From positions 54,346 through 118,345 of the forward strand of contig JBMNJO010000011.1 in assembly GCA_050951725.1 (NCBI GenBank): DNA of 64,000 nt. The letters run 5' to 3'. The DNA is from DTU052 sp050951725 (GTDB lineage: Bacteria; Bacillota; Syntrophomonadia; Syntrophomonadales; DTU052). Shown here in pieces: positions 7,690 to 16,198 of this stretch. The translations under genes were made by a program, and so were the position numbers. The first letter of the stretch is position 1, and each line of letters opens with the position of its first letter. The notes under the pieces were generated by a model, which ran no database searches, was not told where the DNA came from, and worked only from the letters and a program-made list of their open reading frames with translations.

Positions 7690-8539
7690 TCACGACCACG
7701 AGTGTAATTGTAAGGATCATGGTCATACCAACCCCCTGGTCCCAACCATGGTAAAGGTGGTAAAAATCACCGAGGAAACTCCTGATGTCAAGACCTTTTA
7801 TGTAACTACTGAAGATGGTATTCCGTTTAAAGTTATGCCCGGACAGCTGGCCATGGTTTCACAGCTGCCGGTGGGCGAGGGTATGTTTTCCGTCTCCTGG
7901 CAGGCGGAGGATCACCTGCAGTTTGCCATCAAGAGGGTAGGGCTTCTGACCGAGGCCCTGCACGAAATTGAACCGGGTCAGACCTTGGGGGTCAGAGGCC
8001 CTTATGGCAACGGCTTCCCGGTTGACGAGTGCAAGGGCAAGGATATGCTGTTTATCGGCGGCGGTATCGGCCTGGCACCTTTGCGTTCCTTTATTAAATA
8101 CTGCTTTGCCCACCGTGAGGATTATGGCAAGATCAAGATCCTGTATGGCTCACGCAGTTATGATGACCTGTGCTTCAAAAAGGAACTCTTTGAAGAATGG
8201 CCCAAGGTCCCGGACTGTGAGGTCTTTATCACCATAGACAATCCGGAGGAAAAATGGGATGGTCATGTCGGCTTTGTTCCCGCTTACCTGGAGGAGATTA
8301 ATCCTTCACCAGAGGGAACCATTGCGGTAACCTGCGGACCACCCATCATGATTAAGTTTGTTCTGCAGGCCCTGGAGAAGATGGGCTACACTGACGAACA
8401 GGTCATAACCACCCTGGAAATGAGAATGAAGTGCGGCATCGGCAAGTGCGGCCGCTGCAACATCGGCAGCGATTACATCTGCCTGGATGGACCAGTATTC
8501 AACCTGGCCCAGCTCAAGAAACTCCCGCCGGAGTGGTAG
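7682..8539 (+). CDS. flxA: FAD/NAD(P)H-binding oxidoreductase subunit (FlxA/AsrB-like)
   Basis: A 285-residue protein of the ferredoxin-reductase fold (PyrK, AsrB, HydG group). It has an unusual His-rich N-terminus (MHDHDHECNCKDHGH), an FAD domain (VRGPYGNGFP), the NAD(P)-binding GGGIGLAPLRSFIKY near residue 120, and a C-terminal [2Fe-2S] motif CGIGKCGRCNIGSDYIC. This subunit would bring electrons in from or out to NAD(H). I took the ATG at 7682; a TTG one codon earlier is also possible, both served by AAAGGAGGTG. It is the last gene of the operon, followed by a terminator. Confidence 0.9.
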   Translation: MHDHDHECNCKDHGHTNPLVPTMVKVVKITEETPDVKTFYVTTEDGIPFKVMPGQLAMVSQLPVGEGMFSVSWQAEDHLQFAIKRVGLLTEALHEIEPGQTLGVRGPYGNGFPVDECKGKDMLFIGGGIGLAPLRSFIKYCFAHREDYGKIKILYGSRSYDDLCFKKELFEEWPKVPDCEVFITIDNPEEKWDGHVGFVPAYLEEINPSPEGTIAVTCGPPIMIKFVLQALEKMGYTDEQVITTLEMRMKCGIGKCGRCNIGSDYICLDGPVFNLAQLKKLPPEW

Positions 8540-8572
8540 AACTCGTATACCGGAATTATACAGTTGAATGAG

Positions 8573-8617
8573 AAGGGTCTCGCTATATTGGCGAGACCCT
8601 TAGTATTTGGAGTTTTT
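8573..8617 (+). terminator. Terminator of the hdr-flx operon
   Basis: Perfect 11-bp stem AAGGGTCTCGC/GCGAGACCCTT with a 7-base loop, followed by a weak T-rich tract. It lies 33 bases after the flxA stop. Confidence 0.8.
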
Positions 8618-8688
8618 AAACTATCGACCGGTCGGGCACGACAATGGATCTCGGCCCGTCTTATGTTTCGTTGGTGCCTGAAGTGGAT

Positions 8689-8829
8689 CTAGCGTCCAAA
8701 AAGTCCAGGCCCGAAAAGATAACCGAGGTAGAACACCAGAACGATTGCGAGTATGTGTAAGATCCACCAACCAGACTGCAGAAATCCCCAGGATTTTAGA
8801 TCATACCGGTTACTTATCTGGTCACTCAT
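8689..8829 (-). CDS. Small single-pass membrane protein, unknown
   Basis: A 46-residue protein starting MSDQISNRYDLKSWGFLQSG and ending GYLFGPGLFGR, with one hydrophobic helix (WWILHILAIVLVFYLGYLF) at residues 21-39. The ATG at 8829 is preceded by AAGGAGG at a good distance, which supports a real gene although it is short. It converges with flxA and diverges from the oxoamine synthase gene. I do not recognise the family. Confidence 0.65.
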   Translation of the reverse strand: MSDQISNRYDLKSWGFLQSGWWILHILAIVLVFYLGYLFGPGLFGR

Positions 8830-8929
8830 TGGCCAGCCTCCTTCCTGCAACTTGTTATGTAGAAACAGCTGCTTTCCCATAAACTTTCCAAAGTGGAGAG
8901 GTTTTATGTAATTCGAGTCTCCGCTGGGG

Positions 8930-8957
8930 TTTACAAAGTGCGGGGTTTGATTACAAT
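8930..8957 (+). promoter_or_regulatory. Sigma-A promoter for the oxoamine synthase gene
   Basis: TTTACA at 8930 and TACAAT at 8952 with a 16-base spacer, 47 bases before the start codon. Confidence 0.6.
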
Positions 8958-9004
8958 AGAGACGTGCGAGTACACGAAATTGTGCACAAGGAGGAAGCAC
9001 CAGA

Positions 9005-10252
9005 ATGGATTCAACCAAGTACAGCCAGGCGGATTTTGCCTCTATAGAGGGTAAGGACATAATGGAGAGAGCTGCTATATTTTCGGAATTCTTGCAGGAC
9101 ACCCGGGAGAGGCACCATCTTCAGTACCGCCGGGTTTCCCTTTCGGGATCGGCCCCGGTGATGCAGGTAATCGATCCCTACACCGGACAGGTACGCGATA
9201 TGATATATTTCGGATCCAATGATTATCTGAACCTGACCCGTCATCCCCGGGTGATAAAGGCCGGTCAGGAGGCCCTGGAGAAGTATGGGGCAGGAGCCGG
9301 CAGTGTGCCGCTTCTAGGGGGAACCTTTGACATTCATGTGCGGCTTGAAGAGGCGTTAGCAAGGTTTAAAGGGTGTGAAGCAGCAGTCATCTATACCTCA
9401 GGATTTGGCTCGAATGCCGGAACCCTAATATCTATGCTGCAGAAAGAGGACTGCGCTATTCTGGATATGTTGGATCATGCTTCGCTGGTTGATGGTTGCA
9501 TCAACACCAATATAAGATACTTCAGCCATAATAACATGCAGTCGCTGGAACGGGTTCTTAAACGCAGTAAGGACAAGTATCGTACCAAGCTGGTGGTGGT
9601 CGATGGAGTTTATTCAATGGACGGGGATATCGCGAAGTTGGATCAGATTGTGGACCTCGCTCACCACTACGGTGCTTATGTTATGGTTGATGAAGCCCAT
9701 GCCACAGGTGTTATCGGAGAGCATGGCCGGGGGACCCCTGAGCATTTCCACATTGAAGGGCAGGTAGACATTGTGGCCGGGACCTTGTCGAAGGGTCTTG
9801 GAGGAGTTGGGGGATTCATTGCTTCCAGTAAACAGCTGGTAGAATTGATTCGCTTCTATTCCCGTTCGTATATCTTTTCTACTGCCATGACCCCCCAGGC
9901 CGCTGGTTCTCTGGTGGAAGCCCTGAAGGTGATCGAGGAAGAACCGGAACTGCGGGAAAAACTCTGGGAAAATATCAGGTACTTCCATAAGGGACTAACC
10001 GACATTGGGTTTGACCTGGGCAATGCCGAGACTGCAATATTTCCTATCATTATTGGAGATGACCTGAAAGTAAAAGAGATCTGTCGGCGCTGCCACGAAG
10101 AGAACCTGTATGTGAACCCAGTTGTATTCCCGGCGGTTTCCAAAAAGCTTTCCCGGATCAGGATCAGTCTTATGGCCGGTCATACCAGAGAGCAGTTGGA
10201 CCGGGCCCTGGATATCCTGGAGACCCTGGGCAAAGAATACGGCATAATCTAA
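9005..10252 (+). CDS. Alpha-oxoamine synthase (glycine C-acetyltransferase / AONS family)
   Basis: A 415-residue pyridoxal-phosphate enzyme of fold type I that joins an amino acid to an acyl-CoA with loss of CO2 (Kbl, BioF, HemA and serine palmitoyltransferase belong here). Visible: FGSNDYLNLTRHPRV near residue 63, GAGAGSVPLLGGT near 98, the cofactor Asp/His region VMVDEAHATGVIGEHGRG near 227, and the Schiff-base lysine in AGTLSKGLGGVGGF near 260. It has a ~35-residue N-terminal extension compared with Kbl or BioF. No threonine dehydrogenase or biotin genes are nearby, so the substrate is open. GGAGG lies just upstream of the ATG at 9005. Confidence 0.85.
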   Translation: MDSTKYSQADFASIEGKDIMERAAIFSEFLQDTRERHHLQYRRVSLSGSAPVMQVIDPYTGQVRDMIYFGSNDYLNLTRHPRVIKAGQEALEKYGAGAGSVPLLGGTFDIHVRLEEALARFKGCEAAVIYTSGFGSNAGTLISMLQKEDCAILDMLDHASLVDGCINTNIRYFSHNNMQSLERVLKRSKDKYRTKLVVVDGVYSMDGDIAKLDQIVDLAHHYGAYVMVDEAHATGVIGEHGRGTPEHFHIEGQVDIVAGTLSKGLGGVGGFIASSKQLVELIRFYSRSYIFSTAMTPQAAGSLVEALKVIEEEPELREKLWENIRYFHKGLTDIGFDLGNAETAIFPIIIGDDLKVKEICRRCHEENLYVNPVVFPAVSKKLSRIRISLMAGHTREQLDRALDILETLGKEYGII

Positions 10253-10264
10253 ACCACTGCAAAA

Positions 10265-10325
10265 TGCATCATAGGGACAGTCCCCGTGATGCATTTTGCA
10301 TCACGGGGACTGTCCCTATGATGCA
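10265..10325. repeat. Perfect 29-3-29 palindrome, REP-like (copy 2)
   Basis: Two perfect 29-base arms separated by TTT. Right arm starts TGCATCACGGGGACTGTCCC. The ends (TGCATCA/TGATGCA) and length match the element at 61-121; the two differ by a few bases in the core, and the changes are matched on both arms. It lies 12 bases after the oxoamine synthase stop. Confidence 0.92.
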
Positions 10326-10403
10326 ATTAGAATGATAACCTGTAAAATTATCCTAATTTCTGCTACGATAAAGAAAGCAACAGTTTTCAGGAGGCATGTC
10401 CAA

Positions 10404-10820
10404 GTGTCGGTGCAAGAGATAAGAATCAAGAATGATGGAAAATGGTATGCAGATGATCGGCTAATGTTTCGCAAACCAATTGTAAAACTCTTCGCCATGA
10501 ATCTGGAGAGGGATAACGGTAATGGGTTCTACATTCGTCTTAACCAGGAAACCTTCCCCGTCACAGTAGAGGATGTACCGTTTTTGGCTGCAGAGGCCTA
10601 TATTGACGAGGGTGCGATCGTGTTTGTCTTTTATGATGAGCAGGAGATGAGGGTTGAGGAGGAGATACCTCTGATGTTTAAAGAGGATACACCTTATCTC
10701 AGCTTCAAGTGGGAGAACGATACCCGTCTGAGCCGGTCGGCCTTTTGGATGGTGAGCAATTTCTTGGTAGAAAGGAACAACCAGGTGTTATTAATCCCTC
10801 CTGGAAAACTGAATGACTAA
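10404..10820 (+). CDS. DUF1285-like protein
   Basis: A 138-residue soluble protein. The order of conserved pieces (RIKNDGKWYADDRLM, PIVKLFAMNLER, GFYIRLNQETFPVTVEDVPF) matches DUF1285, whose function is unknown. I start at GTG 10404, placed after CAGGAGG; the frame is open farther upstream only because it runs into the palindrome. It is followed 12 bases later by a DegV gene, so the two are probably cotranscribed. Confidence 0.7.
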   Translation: MSVQEIRIKNDGKWYADDRLMFRKPIVKLFAMNLERDNGNGFYIRLNQETFPVTVEDVPFLAAEAYIDEGAIVFVFYDEQEMRVEEEIPLMFKEDTPYLSFKWENDTRLSRSAFWMVSNFLVERNNQVLLIPPGKLND

Positions 10821-10832
10821 GGGGGGTGTAGC

Positions 10833-11666
10833 GTGATCAGGGTTATTACTGATAGTGGTTGTGACCTGCCGGTGGAGATCCTGGCAGAAAACCAGATTGA
10901 GATGGTTCCCCTCAAAGTGACTTTCGAGGATGGAGAGAGTTATCTGGACCGGGTGGAAATTAGTCCCCGGGAATTTAGAGAGAAGATGTACCGCTCAAAG
11001 GAACTGCCCAAAACTGCGGCTCCTGATCCTAATACTTTTATGGAGGTTTTTCGTCGGGCCTTGGACGAAGCCGGAGAAGCCGTCTGTATATGTATATCTT
11101 CGGGACTCAGCAGCACTTATCAGTCAGCTGTTCTGGCCCGGGATATGCTGGAGACCGAGAAAATAAGAATTATTGATTCGCTGTCCGCTTCTCTGGGTGA
11201 AGGGGTTTTGGCGATTCGTGCTGCCGAGATGGCCAGGCAGGGATTGTCTCTGGATACGATATTCAACCGGCTTGTAGATTACCGGGACAATCTCAAGACT
11301 GTTTTTACCCTTGATACCCTGGAAAACGTGATCAAGGGCGGGCGACTGACCAAGTTTCAGGGTCTGGTAGGCAGTATCCTGGACATTAAGCCAATATTTC
11401 AAGGAGTCGAAGGCAAGATAGAGGTCCTGGAGAAACTGCGGGGACGCCGGCGTGCCTTGCGGCGTCTGACTGCCTTAATCGGAGAAATGACCAGGGATGT
11501 TGAGAAGTGCATAATCGGAATTTCTCATATGGATTGCCTTGAAGAAGCATTAGAGCTCAAAAAGGAGATCGAAAAGATTTATAGCCCGGCCAGGATAATA
11601 ATCGCCGAGATGGGAAGCACCCTGGGTACCTACGCAGGGAAAGGCGGAATTATTACGGCTTTCTAA
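10833..11666 (+). CDS. DegV family fatty-acid-binding protein
   Basis: A 277-residue DegV protein. It opens MIRVITDSGCDLPVEI, and shows the family motifs TAAPDPNTFMEVF near 60, ICISSGLSSTYQSA near 87, and VFTLDTLENVIKGGRLTK near 150. DegV proteins bind a fatty acid in a deep pocket, and FakB members of the family present it to the kinase FakA; no FakA gene is adjacent. Starts GTG with GGGGGGTG upstream. Fits an organism with several acyl-CoA ligases, but the link is only contextual. Confidence 0.88.
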   Translation: MIRVITDSGCDLPVEILAENQIEMVPLKVTFEDGESYLDRVEISPREFREKMYRSKELPKTAAPDPNTFMEVFRRALDEAGEAVCICISSGLSSTYQSAVLARDMLETEKIRIIDSLSASLGEGVLAIRAAEMARQGLSLDTIFNRLVDYRDNLKTVFTLDTLENVIKGGRLTKFQGLVGSILDIKPIFQGVEGKIEVLEKLRGRRRALRRLTALIGEMTRDVEKCIIGISHMDCLEEALELKKEIEKIYSPARIIIAEMGSTLGTYAGKGGIITAF

Positions 11667-11763
11667 GGCATCAGCGGCACCCCAAGCGATCCTGTTATGA
11701 GTAGTGGGTCGGACAGGGGACCTTCTTTGGAGACACCTTAACAAATCAAGGGCACCTTACTTA

Positions 11764-11826
11764 TTCGGGGACATCTTACTGGATTATTCTCTGCGAACCA
11801 GAATAATTTAGTAAGGTGTCCCCGAA
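11764..11826. repeat. Imperfect palindrome with GGGGAC arms (REP-like)
   Basis: Arms of about 28 bases beginning TTCGGGGACATCTTACT and ending AGTAAGGTGTCCCCGAA, with a short central loop and a few mismatches. No T-run. It shares the terminal GGGGAC/GTCCCC with five other palindromes in the window. A partial related sequence (GACACCTTA, CACCTTACT) lies just upstream at 11733-11762. Confidence 0.8.
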
Positions 11827-11865
11827 ATACGTTATTAGATGACACCAGGCGAGCAAGGCAGGGGC

Positions 11866-11898
11866 AAGGTGGGGACGGTTCAGAACCGTCTCCACCTT
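11866..11898. repeat. Short palindrome GGGGACGGTTC (REP-like)
   Basis: Arms AAGGTGGGGACGGTTC and GAACCGTCTCCACCTT with almost no loop and one mismatch. It lies 9 bases from the end of the radical SAM gene but has no T-run on either strand, so a repeat element is a better reading than a terminator. Confidence 0.75.
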
Positions 11899-11906
11899 AA
11901 TAGAAT

Positions 11907-12782
11907 CTACAGGTTATATAAGTCCGCCGGCCGGAAATGGTCCTCAGGTATGGTCACGGCGCGATCGATTTCGGCCAGCATGGCCTCCTTGTCGTGAGGC
12001 AGCTGGCCTGTTACGTTCCAGTAGTTGGAGACATGATCGCTTACCACCCAACTGCCATTGGCATTCAGATCCTGCAGCAGGTTCCTGACTTCCTCAAGGG
12101 CCTGATGGGGGCTGAGGAGCTGGAAACGACCTTCCTGATAATCCTCATATATCGGAGTATTGGGCAAGGGTACAAAGGTCCGCAAGCGGATGAACTCAGG
12201 ACTAATAGCGGAGAGTACCCGCGCACTCTCCCGAGCGTGTTCCAGGGTTCTATCCAATCCCCCGATACCAACCAGGTAGTACTCACTCAGCTGAATTCCA
12301 GCTTCCCGTACCTTGGTTCCGGCCCGGATGATCTGTTCCGAGGTTGATCCTTTCCTTACCCTTTCCAGGGTTACATCATCCCCGGTCTCCATCCCCATAT
12401 GGATGCGGTTTAATCCTGCTTCCCGGAGTCGCTTAAGGTCTTCTGGCGACTTCTTGTCGACAAACCGGGCGGAACCATAAACGGTGATACGATCCAATTG
12501 AGGAAAAAGAGTCCGGGCGAACTCAAATATCTGTACCAAATCGTCAGTTTTCATTATAATTGTATTACCATCGGGCAAAAACAGGGATCTTACCCATGGA
12601 CCATAATAGTCGCGGGCCATCCATAGATCGGCTTTGATCTCGTTAACGGGACGCAGCCGGAAACGAGTCCCTTTATACATATCACAAAAAGTACACTTAT
12701 TGTGAGGGCAACCAATGGTTGCCTGAATCAGCAAGCTGTTGGCCTCGCTGGGGGGCCGGTAGACAGTACCTTCGTAGCGCAT
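11907..12782 (-). CDS. Radical SAM protein
   Basis: A 291-residue radical SAM enzyme. The cluster motif is CPHNKCTFCDMYKG (CxxxxCxxC spacing with three cysteines) near residues 25-35, followed by a TIM-barrel with LFLPDGNTIIMKTDDL, MGMETGDDVTLERVRKG and YYLVGIGGLDRTLEHA. This resembles the Elp3/MiaB-type subgroup of stand-alone radical SAM proteins often called 'B12-independent radical SAM'; the reaction is unknown. The start has GGTAGGAG upstream. No partner gene is nearby. Confidence 0.82.
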   Translation of the reverse strand: MRYEGTVYRPPSEANSLLIQATIGCPHNKCTFCDMYKGTRFRLRPVNEIKADLWMARDYYGPWVRSLFLPDGNTIIMKTDDLVQIFEFARTLFPQLDRITVYGSARFVDKKSPEDLKRLREAGLNRIHMGMETGDDVTLERVRKGSTSEQIIRAGTKVREAGIQLSEYYLVGIGGLDRTLEHARESARVLSAISPEFIRLRTFVPLPNTPIYEDYQEGRFQLLSPHQALEEVRNLLQDLNANGSWVVSDHVSNYWNVTGQLPHDKEAMLAEIDRAVTIPEDHFRPADLYNL

Positions 12783-12974
12783 TCTCCTACCTCCATGTGG
12801 TTATTTAAAAAGGCCAGGTTCCGGCCTGTGGTTGGCAATCTTGACGGGTTCACCGTGAAAGACAGGGAGGAAGTCCCGGGCAGGAATAGATAGACCCGAA
12901 ATATTGCACCCTGTAAATGCCTATATATAAGATAGCAGAAGGATGACCGTTTTGAAATATGAGGAGGGAAAAGC

Positions 12975-13514
12975 GTGTATCGCGTATACCCGGAAAAATC
13001 CGCACTGGTAATAATTGATATTCAGGAAAAACTGATGAAGGTCATGTCTGATCGCGATCAGGTCGTAAGGAATACCCTGATACTGCTGGAACTGGCCAAC
13101 CAGTTTCAGCTCCCGGTAATAGTCACTGAACAGTATCCAAAAGGCTTAGGCCCTACTGTCCCGGAGATTGCTGCCCAGCTTAAGGGGAACCGCTTAATAG
13201 AGAAGATAACCTATTCTGCCTGCCCGGAACTGGCCGACGAGGTGAAGGAGACTGGACGCAGTCAGGTTATAGTGGTGGGCAGTGAGACCCACATCTGCGT
13301 GCTTCAGACGGTGCGGGATTTGCTGGCTTCTGGTTTTGCGGTTCAGGTGCCCTGTGATGCTGTATGTTCCCGACGTACTCTAAACCAGGAAAATGGGCTG
13401 TCCCTGATGAGAGAAATGGGAGCGGTGATTACTAACACCGAAACCGTGGTTTTTGATATGCTTAAGAGGGCAGGAACAAAAGAGTTTAAGGTTATGTCAC
13501 CGCTGGTAAAGTAA
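12975..13514 (+). CDS. Isochorismatase-family cysteine hydrolase
   Basis: A 179-residue hydrolase of the isochorismatase-like/YcaC group. Catalytic triad candidates are Asp in VIIDIQEKLMKVM near residue 12, Lys near residue 75, and Cys in VGSETHICVLQTVRDLL near residue 107. Members hydrolyse amides or related bonds; the substrate is unknown. The GTG start is preceded by GAGGAGGG. It is followed 21 bases later by a response regulator gene. Confidence 0.85.
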   Translation: MYRVYPEKSALVIIDIQEKLMKVMSDRDQVVRNTLILLELANQFQLPVIVTEQYPKGLGPTVPEIAAQLKGNRLIEKITYSACPELADEVKETGRSQVIVVGSETHICVLQTVRDLLASGFAVQVPCDAVCSRRTLNQENGLSLMREMGAVITNTETVVFDMLKRAGTKEFKVMSPLVK

Positions 13515-13535
13515 GGGCCCGTTGGAGGTGGCAGT

Positions 13536-14321
13536 GTGGCCATTAAAATACTGATAATAGATGATGATGAACGGGAAAGGATTGTGCTCCGGTACATCAT
13601 TGAGCAGATGGAGGACGTGAAAATTATTGGTGAGGCCAGCAATGGTATCGAAGGGGTGATGCTGGCCAAAGAAAAGAAACCGGATCTGGTCTTGCTCGAT
13701 ATCTTCATGCCCGAACTGGATGGGATGGAAACCGCACGGCGCTTACGCAAGTTGCCCAATCCCCCTCTGTTTGTTTTTGTCACCCTGCACGCCGAAAAAG
13801 CAGTGGAAGCATTTGAAGTAGGTGCGTTGGATTATATTGTTAAGCCTATCGAACCCGGCCGAATAAGAGAGACCATAGAAAGGGCCAACAAGCGCATGGC
13901 TCATGAGAAATTCATATCTGCCCGGGTTGAGGAGAAACTCCGGGAGCGAATCAACGCCCTGCTCAGAAGTATGCGCCGGGAAGATATTACTTACGCCAAA
14001 CTGCCAATCAAGGAACGAGGCAGGATAATCCTGCTCAACCAGGAAGATATAGTATATGCAGAGGCGCGAGACAAGAAAGTCTATGTTTATACTAACGAGG
14101 GCGAGTTTGCCACTTCGTATACCCTCAACCAATTGGAACACCGGCTTGACAGTACCAGTTTCTTTCGAGTTCACCAGGCCTTTATAGTCAATCTTAATCG
14201 GGCCAAGGAAATACTTCCTTTCGGTGAGGGTTCCTACTTAATAAACCTCGATGAGTTTGATAAACAGATTATACTGAGCCGGGCTCGTGCTCGGGTTCTT
14301 AAAAACAAGCTCCGCATTTAA
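13536..14321 (+). CDS. Response regulator with LytTR DNA-binding domain
   Basis: A 261-residue two-domain regulator. Residues 1-120 are a receiver domain with acidic pocket DDDER, phosphoacceptor Asp in DLVLLDIFMPELDG near 52 and the conserved lysine in DYIVKPIEP near 104. After a charged linker, residues ~160-255 are a LytTR domain (IVYAEARDKKVYVYT, FFRVHQAFIVNLNRAKEI). LytTR regulators bind direct repeats upstream of targets. No sensor kinase gene is adjacent. GTG start with GGAGGTGG upstream. Confidence 0.9.
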   Translation: MAIKILIIDDDERERIVLRYIIEQMEDVKIIGEASNGIEGVMLAKEKKPDLVLLDIFMPELDGMETARRLRKLPNPPLFVFVTLHAEKAVEAFEVGALDYIVKPIEPGRIRETIERANKRMAHEKFISARVEEKLRERINALLRSMRREDITYAKLPIKERGRIILLNQEDIVYAEARDKKVYVYTNEGEFATSYTLNQLEHRLDSTSFFRVHQAFIVNLNRAKEILPFGEGSYLINLDEFDKQIILSRARARVLKNKLRI

Positions 14322-14619
14322 TAACGACAGGCTGTCGGGCAAAAACGACCATTCAGGCCGAGAATAATGAAGTATGTCCTTGCTCGCCAACCTCCCGATA
14401 ACGATTCAAATGAATATGGCGTAGGTCGGCTATACCCCGAGTTTTGGGCATCACTGCCTTTGCACAGTGTTTATTTGCGGGACTACCCTTGTGAAAGAAC
14501 TAACTATCCCTTGAATTCGACCGAATAGCGAGGGGGATAGTGAAAATTTTAACAATGACTGCTATTATAATATTAGCAAAGATTCGTGCGGTACAATTTA
14601 AGAAAGGAGGAGTTGGCCA
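14322..14619. other. Intergenic region with hairpin
   Basis: About 300 bases. A stem ACTATCCC/GGGGATAGT near 14502-14542, with a small inner hairpin, is followed by GAAAATTTT and may end transcription from the LytTR gene. A TATAAT at about 14566 could be the -10 box for the next gene, with no clear -35 box. Nothing else is recognised. Confidence 0.4.
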
Positions 14620-14850
14620 ATGAGGGGACGAAACGGTACGTACGGGGGAACGGCCACGCAACCGTATGATAACGAGTACCTGAGAGATGATTTCGAACTC
14701 GATGACTTGGAGGATGATGAGGTTATAACCATTTACGATGTGGACACCGTGCTCGGATATACGGTGGACATATTCAAGATCGGCTTCCCTTTTCTTTTCC
14801 TTATAGCTCTTTTCCTTGGTTTTATCTTTATGTTCGGACTGTATTTCTAA
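14620..14850 (+). CDS. Small acidic membrane protein, unknown
   Basis: A 76-residue protein. Residues 20-45 are strongly acidic (DDFELDDLEDDEV) and residues 53-75 form one membrane helix (IGFPFLFLIALFLGFIFMFG). AAAGGAGG lies before the ATG. It sits 34 bases before the AAA+ gene and may belong to the same unit. I do not recognise the family. Confidence 0.65.
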   Translation: MRGRNGTYGGTATQPYDNEYLRDDFELDDLEDDEVITIYDVDTVLGYTVDIFKIGFPFLFLIALFLGFIFMFGLYF

Positions 14851-14884
14851 GCGGAGATGTTTTTAGCCGCAGAGGGAGGACAGA

Positions 14885-16087
14885 ATGAAACCATATTTTG
14901 GTTTGGCCAGGTATGACGGGAATCAGTCGCTCTTTAACCTGGTTGAGATGTCCATTATTTCAACAACGGCCGGTGAGCCCCTGCACCTGCATGCAGAAGG
15001 ACTGAGAGGGACCGGTAAAACCACTATTATGAGAGCGGCCCGAGAACTTCTGCCCAAGATAACACGCATATCAGGCTGTATTTACAACTGTGACCCTGAC
15101 CGGCCGCATTGCCCATTACACCGGAATTTATCCCGGGAAGAGATAAAGGCACTGGGGACCGAAGAAATTGACATGCCTTTCCTTGAGATATCCCACTCTG
15201 CAAAAGTCGGTACCGTAGCAGGAAGTATTGATCTGGCCAAGATAACTGACACCAATAATCCCCAGGCGGCTTTGCTTCCCGGGATAATCCCCCAGGCACA
15301 CAGGGGGATAATCTTTATTGATGAGATAAACCGGCTGGCTGATACCTCGCCCGAAATAACCGACATACTGCTGGACGTGATGGGTAACAAACCGGGTCGT
15401 CTGCAGATTGAAGAAGCAGGTCTGCCTACCGTGGAAATCACCATCCAGGTATCAGTATGGGCAGCATCCAATCCCGACGAGGATCCCGGACCATTGGAAG
15501 AGGTCAGAAGACAGCTGTCGGATCGTTTTGATATGGTCGTCTATATGGGTCGTCCCGGTTCAGTGGATGCAGTAGTCAAGATGTTGGAGGGCAGTGACCG
15601 GGCGAGAAGGGAAGAGTTTGATCCCAAACAGTATGTGGCCAAGAACCGCGAGTTTCAGCAAAGGGTTCTGGAAATGGCCAATGCCTACAAGGTTACAGAG
15701 CTCCCTGACTTTCTGCGCAATTTTATTGCCCGGGTTTATATCAAACACAACCTGGAAAGTATCAGAGCAATTGAGGCGGTTCAACAGGGAGCCGTCCTGT
15801 ACAGCATTCTCAAGAAACATAAACAGATAATGATAAACGATGTTATTGAAATGCTGCCCCTGGCCCTAAAACACCGTGTTGACGGTGATACCCTGGTTAA
15901 AATTATGAACGGGCTGGAGAGCAAGTCCTCCCGGGACAGCATTTTGAATATCAAAGACAGGCGGCCCAGCAAGGCCACCAGAGAAAGGGAGGAGGCGTAC
16001 TTTGACGGAGGGGCGCGTCGTCTGAAAGACATGGGGCGCCAGGAGATTATCGCCACCGAGAAGGCATTGAACCCCAACGATTTTTAA
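14885..16087 (+). CDS. AAA+ ATPase, magnesium-chelatase subunit I-like
   Basis: A 400-residue AAA+ ATPase related to BchI/ChlI. Walker A is GLRGTGKTTIMRA near residue 40; Walker B is RGIIFIDEINRLAD near 140; sensor region VWAASNPDEDPG near 195. A four-cysteine cluster (CIYNCDPDRPHCPLH) follows Walker A and may bind a metal; it is not part of the basic BchI fold. The next gene has a VWA domain, and such AAA+/VWA pairs act together in metal insertion or protein remodelling. No tetrapyrrole genes are in the window, so a true Mg or Co chelatase role is not shown. Confidence 0.85.
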   Translation: MKPYFGLARYDGNQSLFNLVEMSIISTTAGEPLHLHAEGLRGTGKTTIMRAARELLPKITRISGCIYNCDPDRPHCPLHRNLSREEIKALGTEEIDMPFLEISHSAKVGTVAGSIDLAKITDTNNPQAALLPGIIPQAHRGIIFIDEINRLADTSPEITDILLDVMGNKPGRLQIEEAGLPTVEITIQVSVWAASNPDEDPGPLEEVRRQLSDRFDMVVYMGRPGSVDAVVKMLEGSDRARREEFDPKQYVAKNREFQQRVLEMANAYKVTELPDFLRNFIARVYIKHNLESIRAIEAVQQGAVLYSILKKHKQIMINDVIEMLPLALKHRVDGDTLVKIMNGLESKSSRDSILNIKDRRPSKATREREEAYFDGGARRLKDMGRQEIIATEKALNPNDF

Positions 16088-16198
16088 CACCAGGTATGAG
16101 CCCGAAGTAAAGCCTATTACACGAGGCAGTAAGAATATTAAGACTTCATAAGCATCTGAGTCTGTTTTTCAGCAACGCAACGTGGCAGGGGTGAAGGC

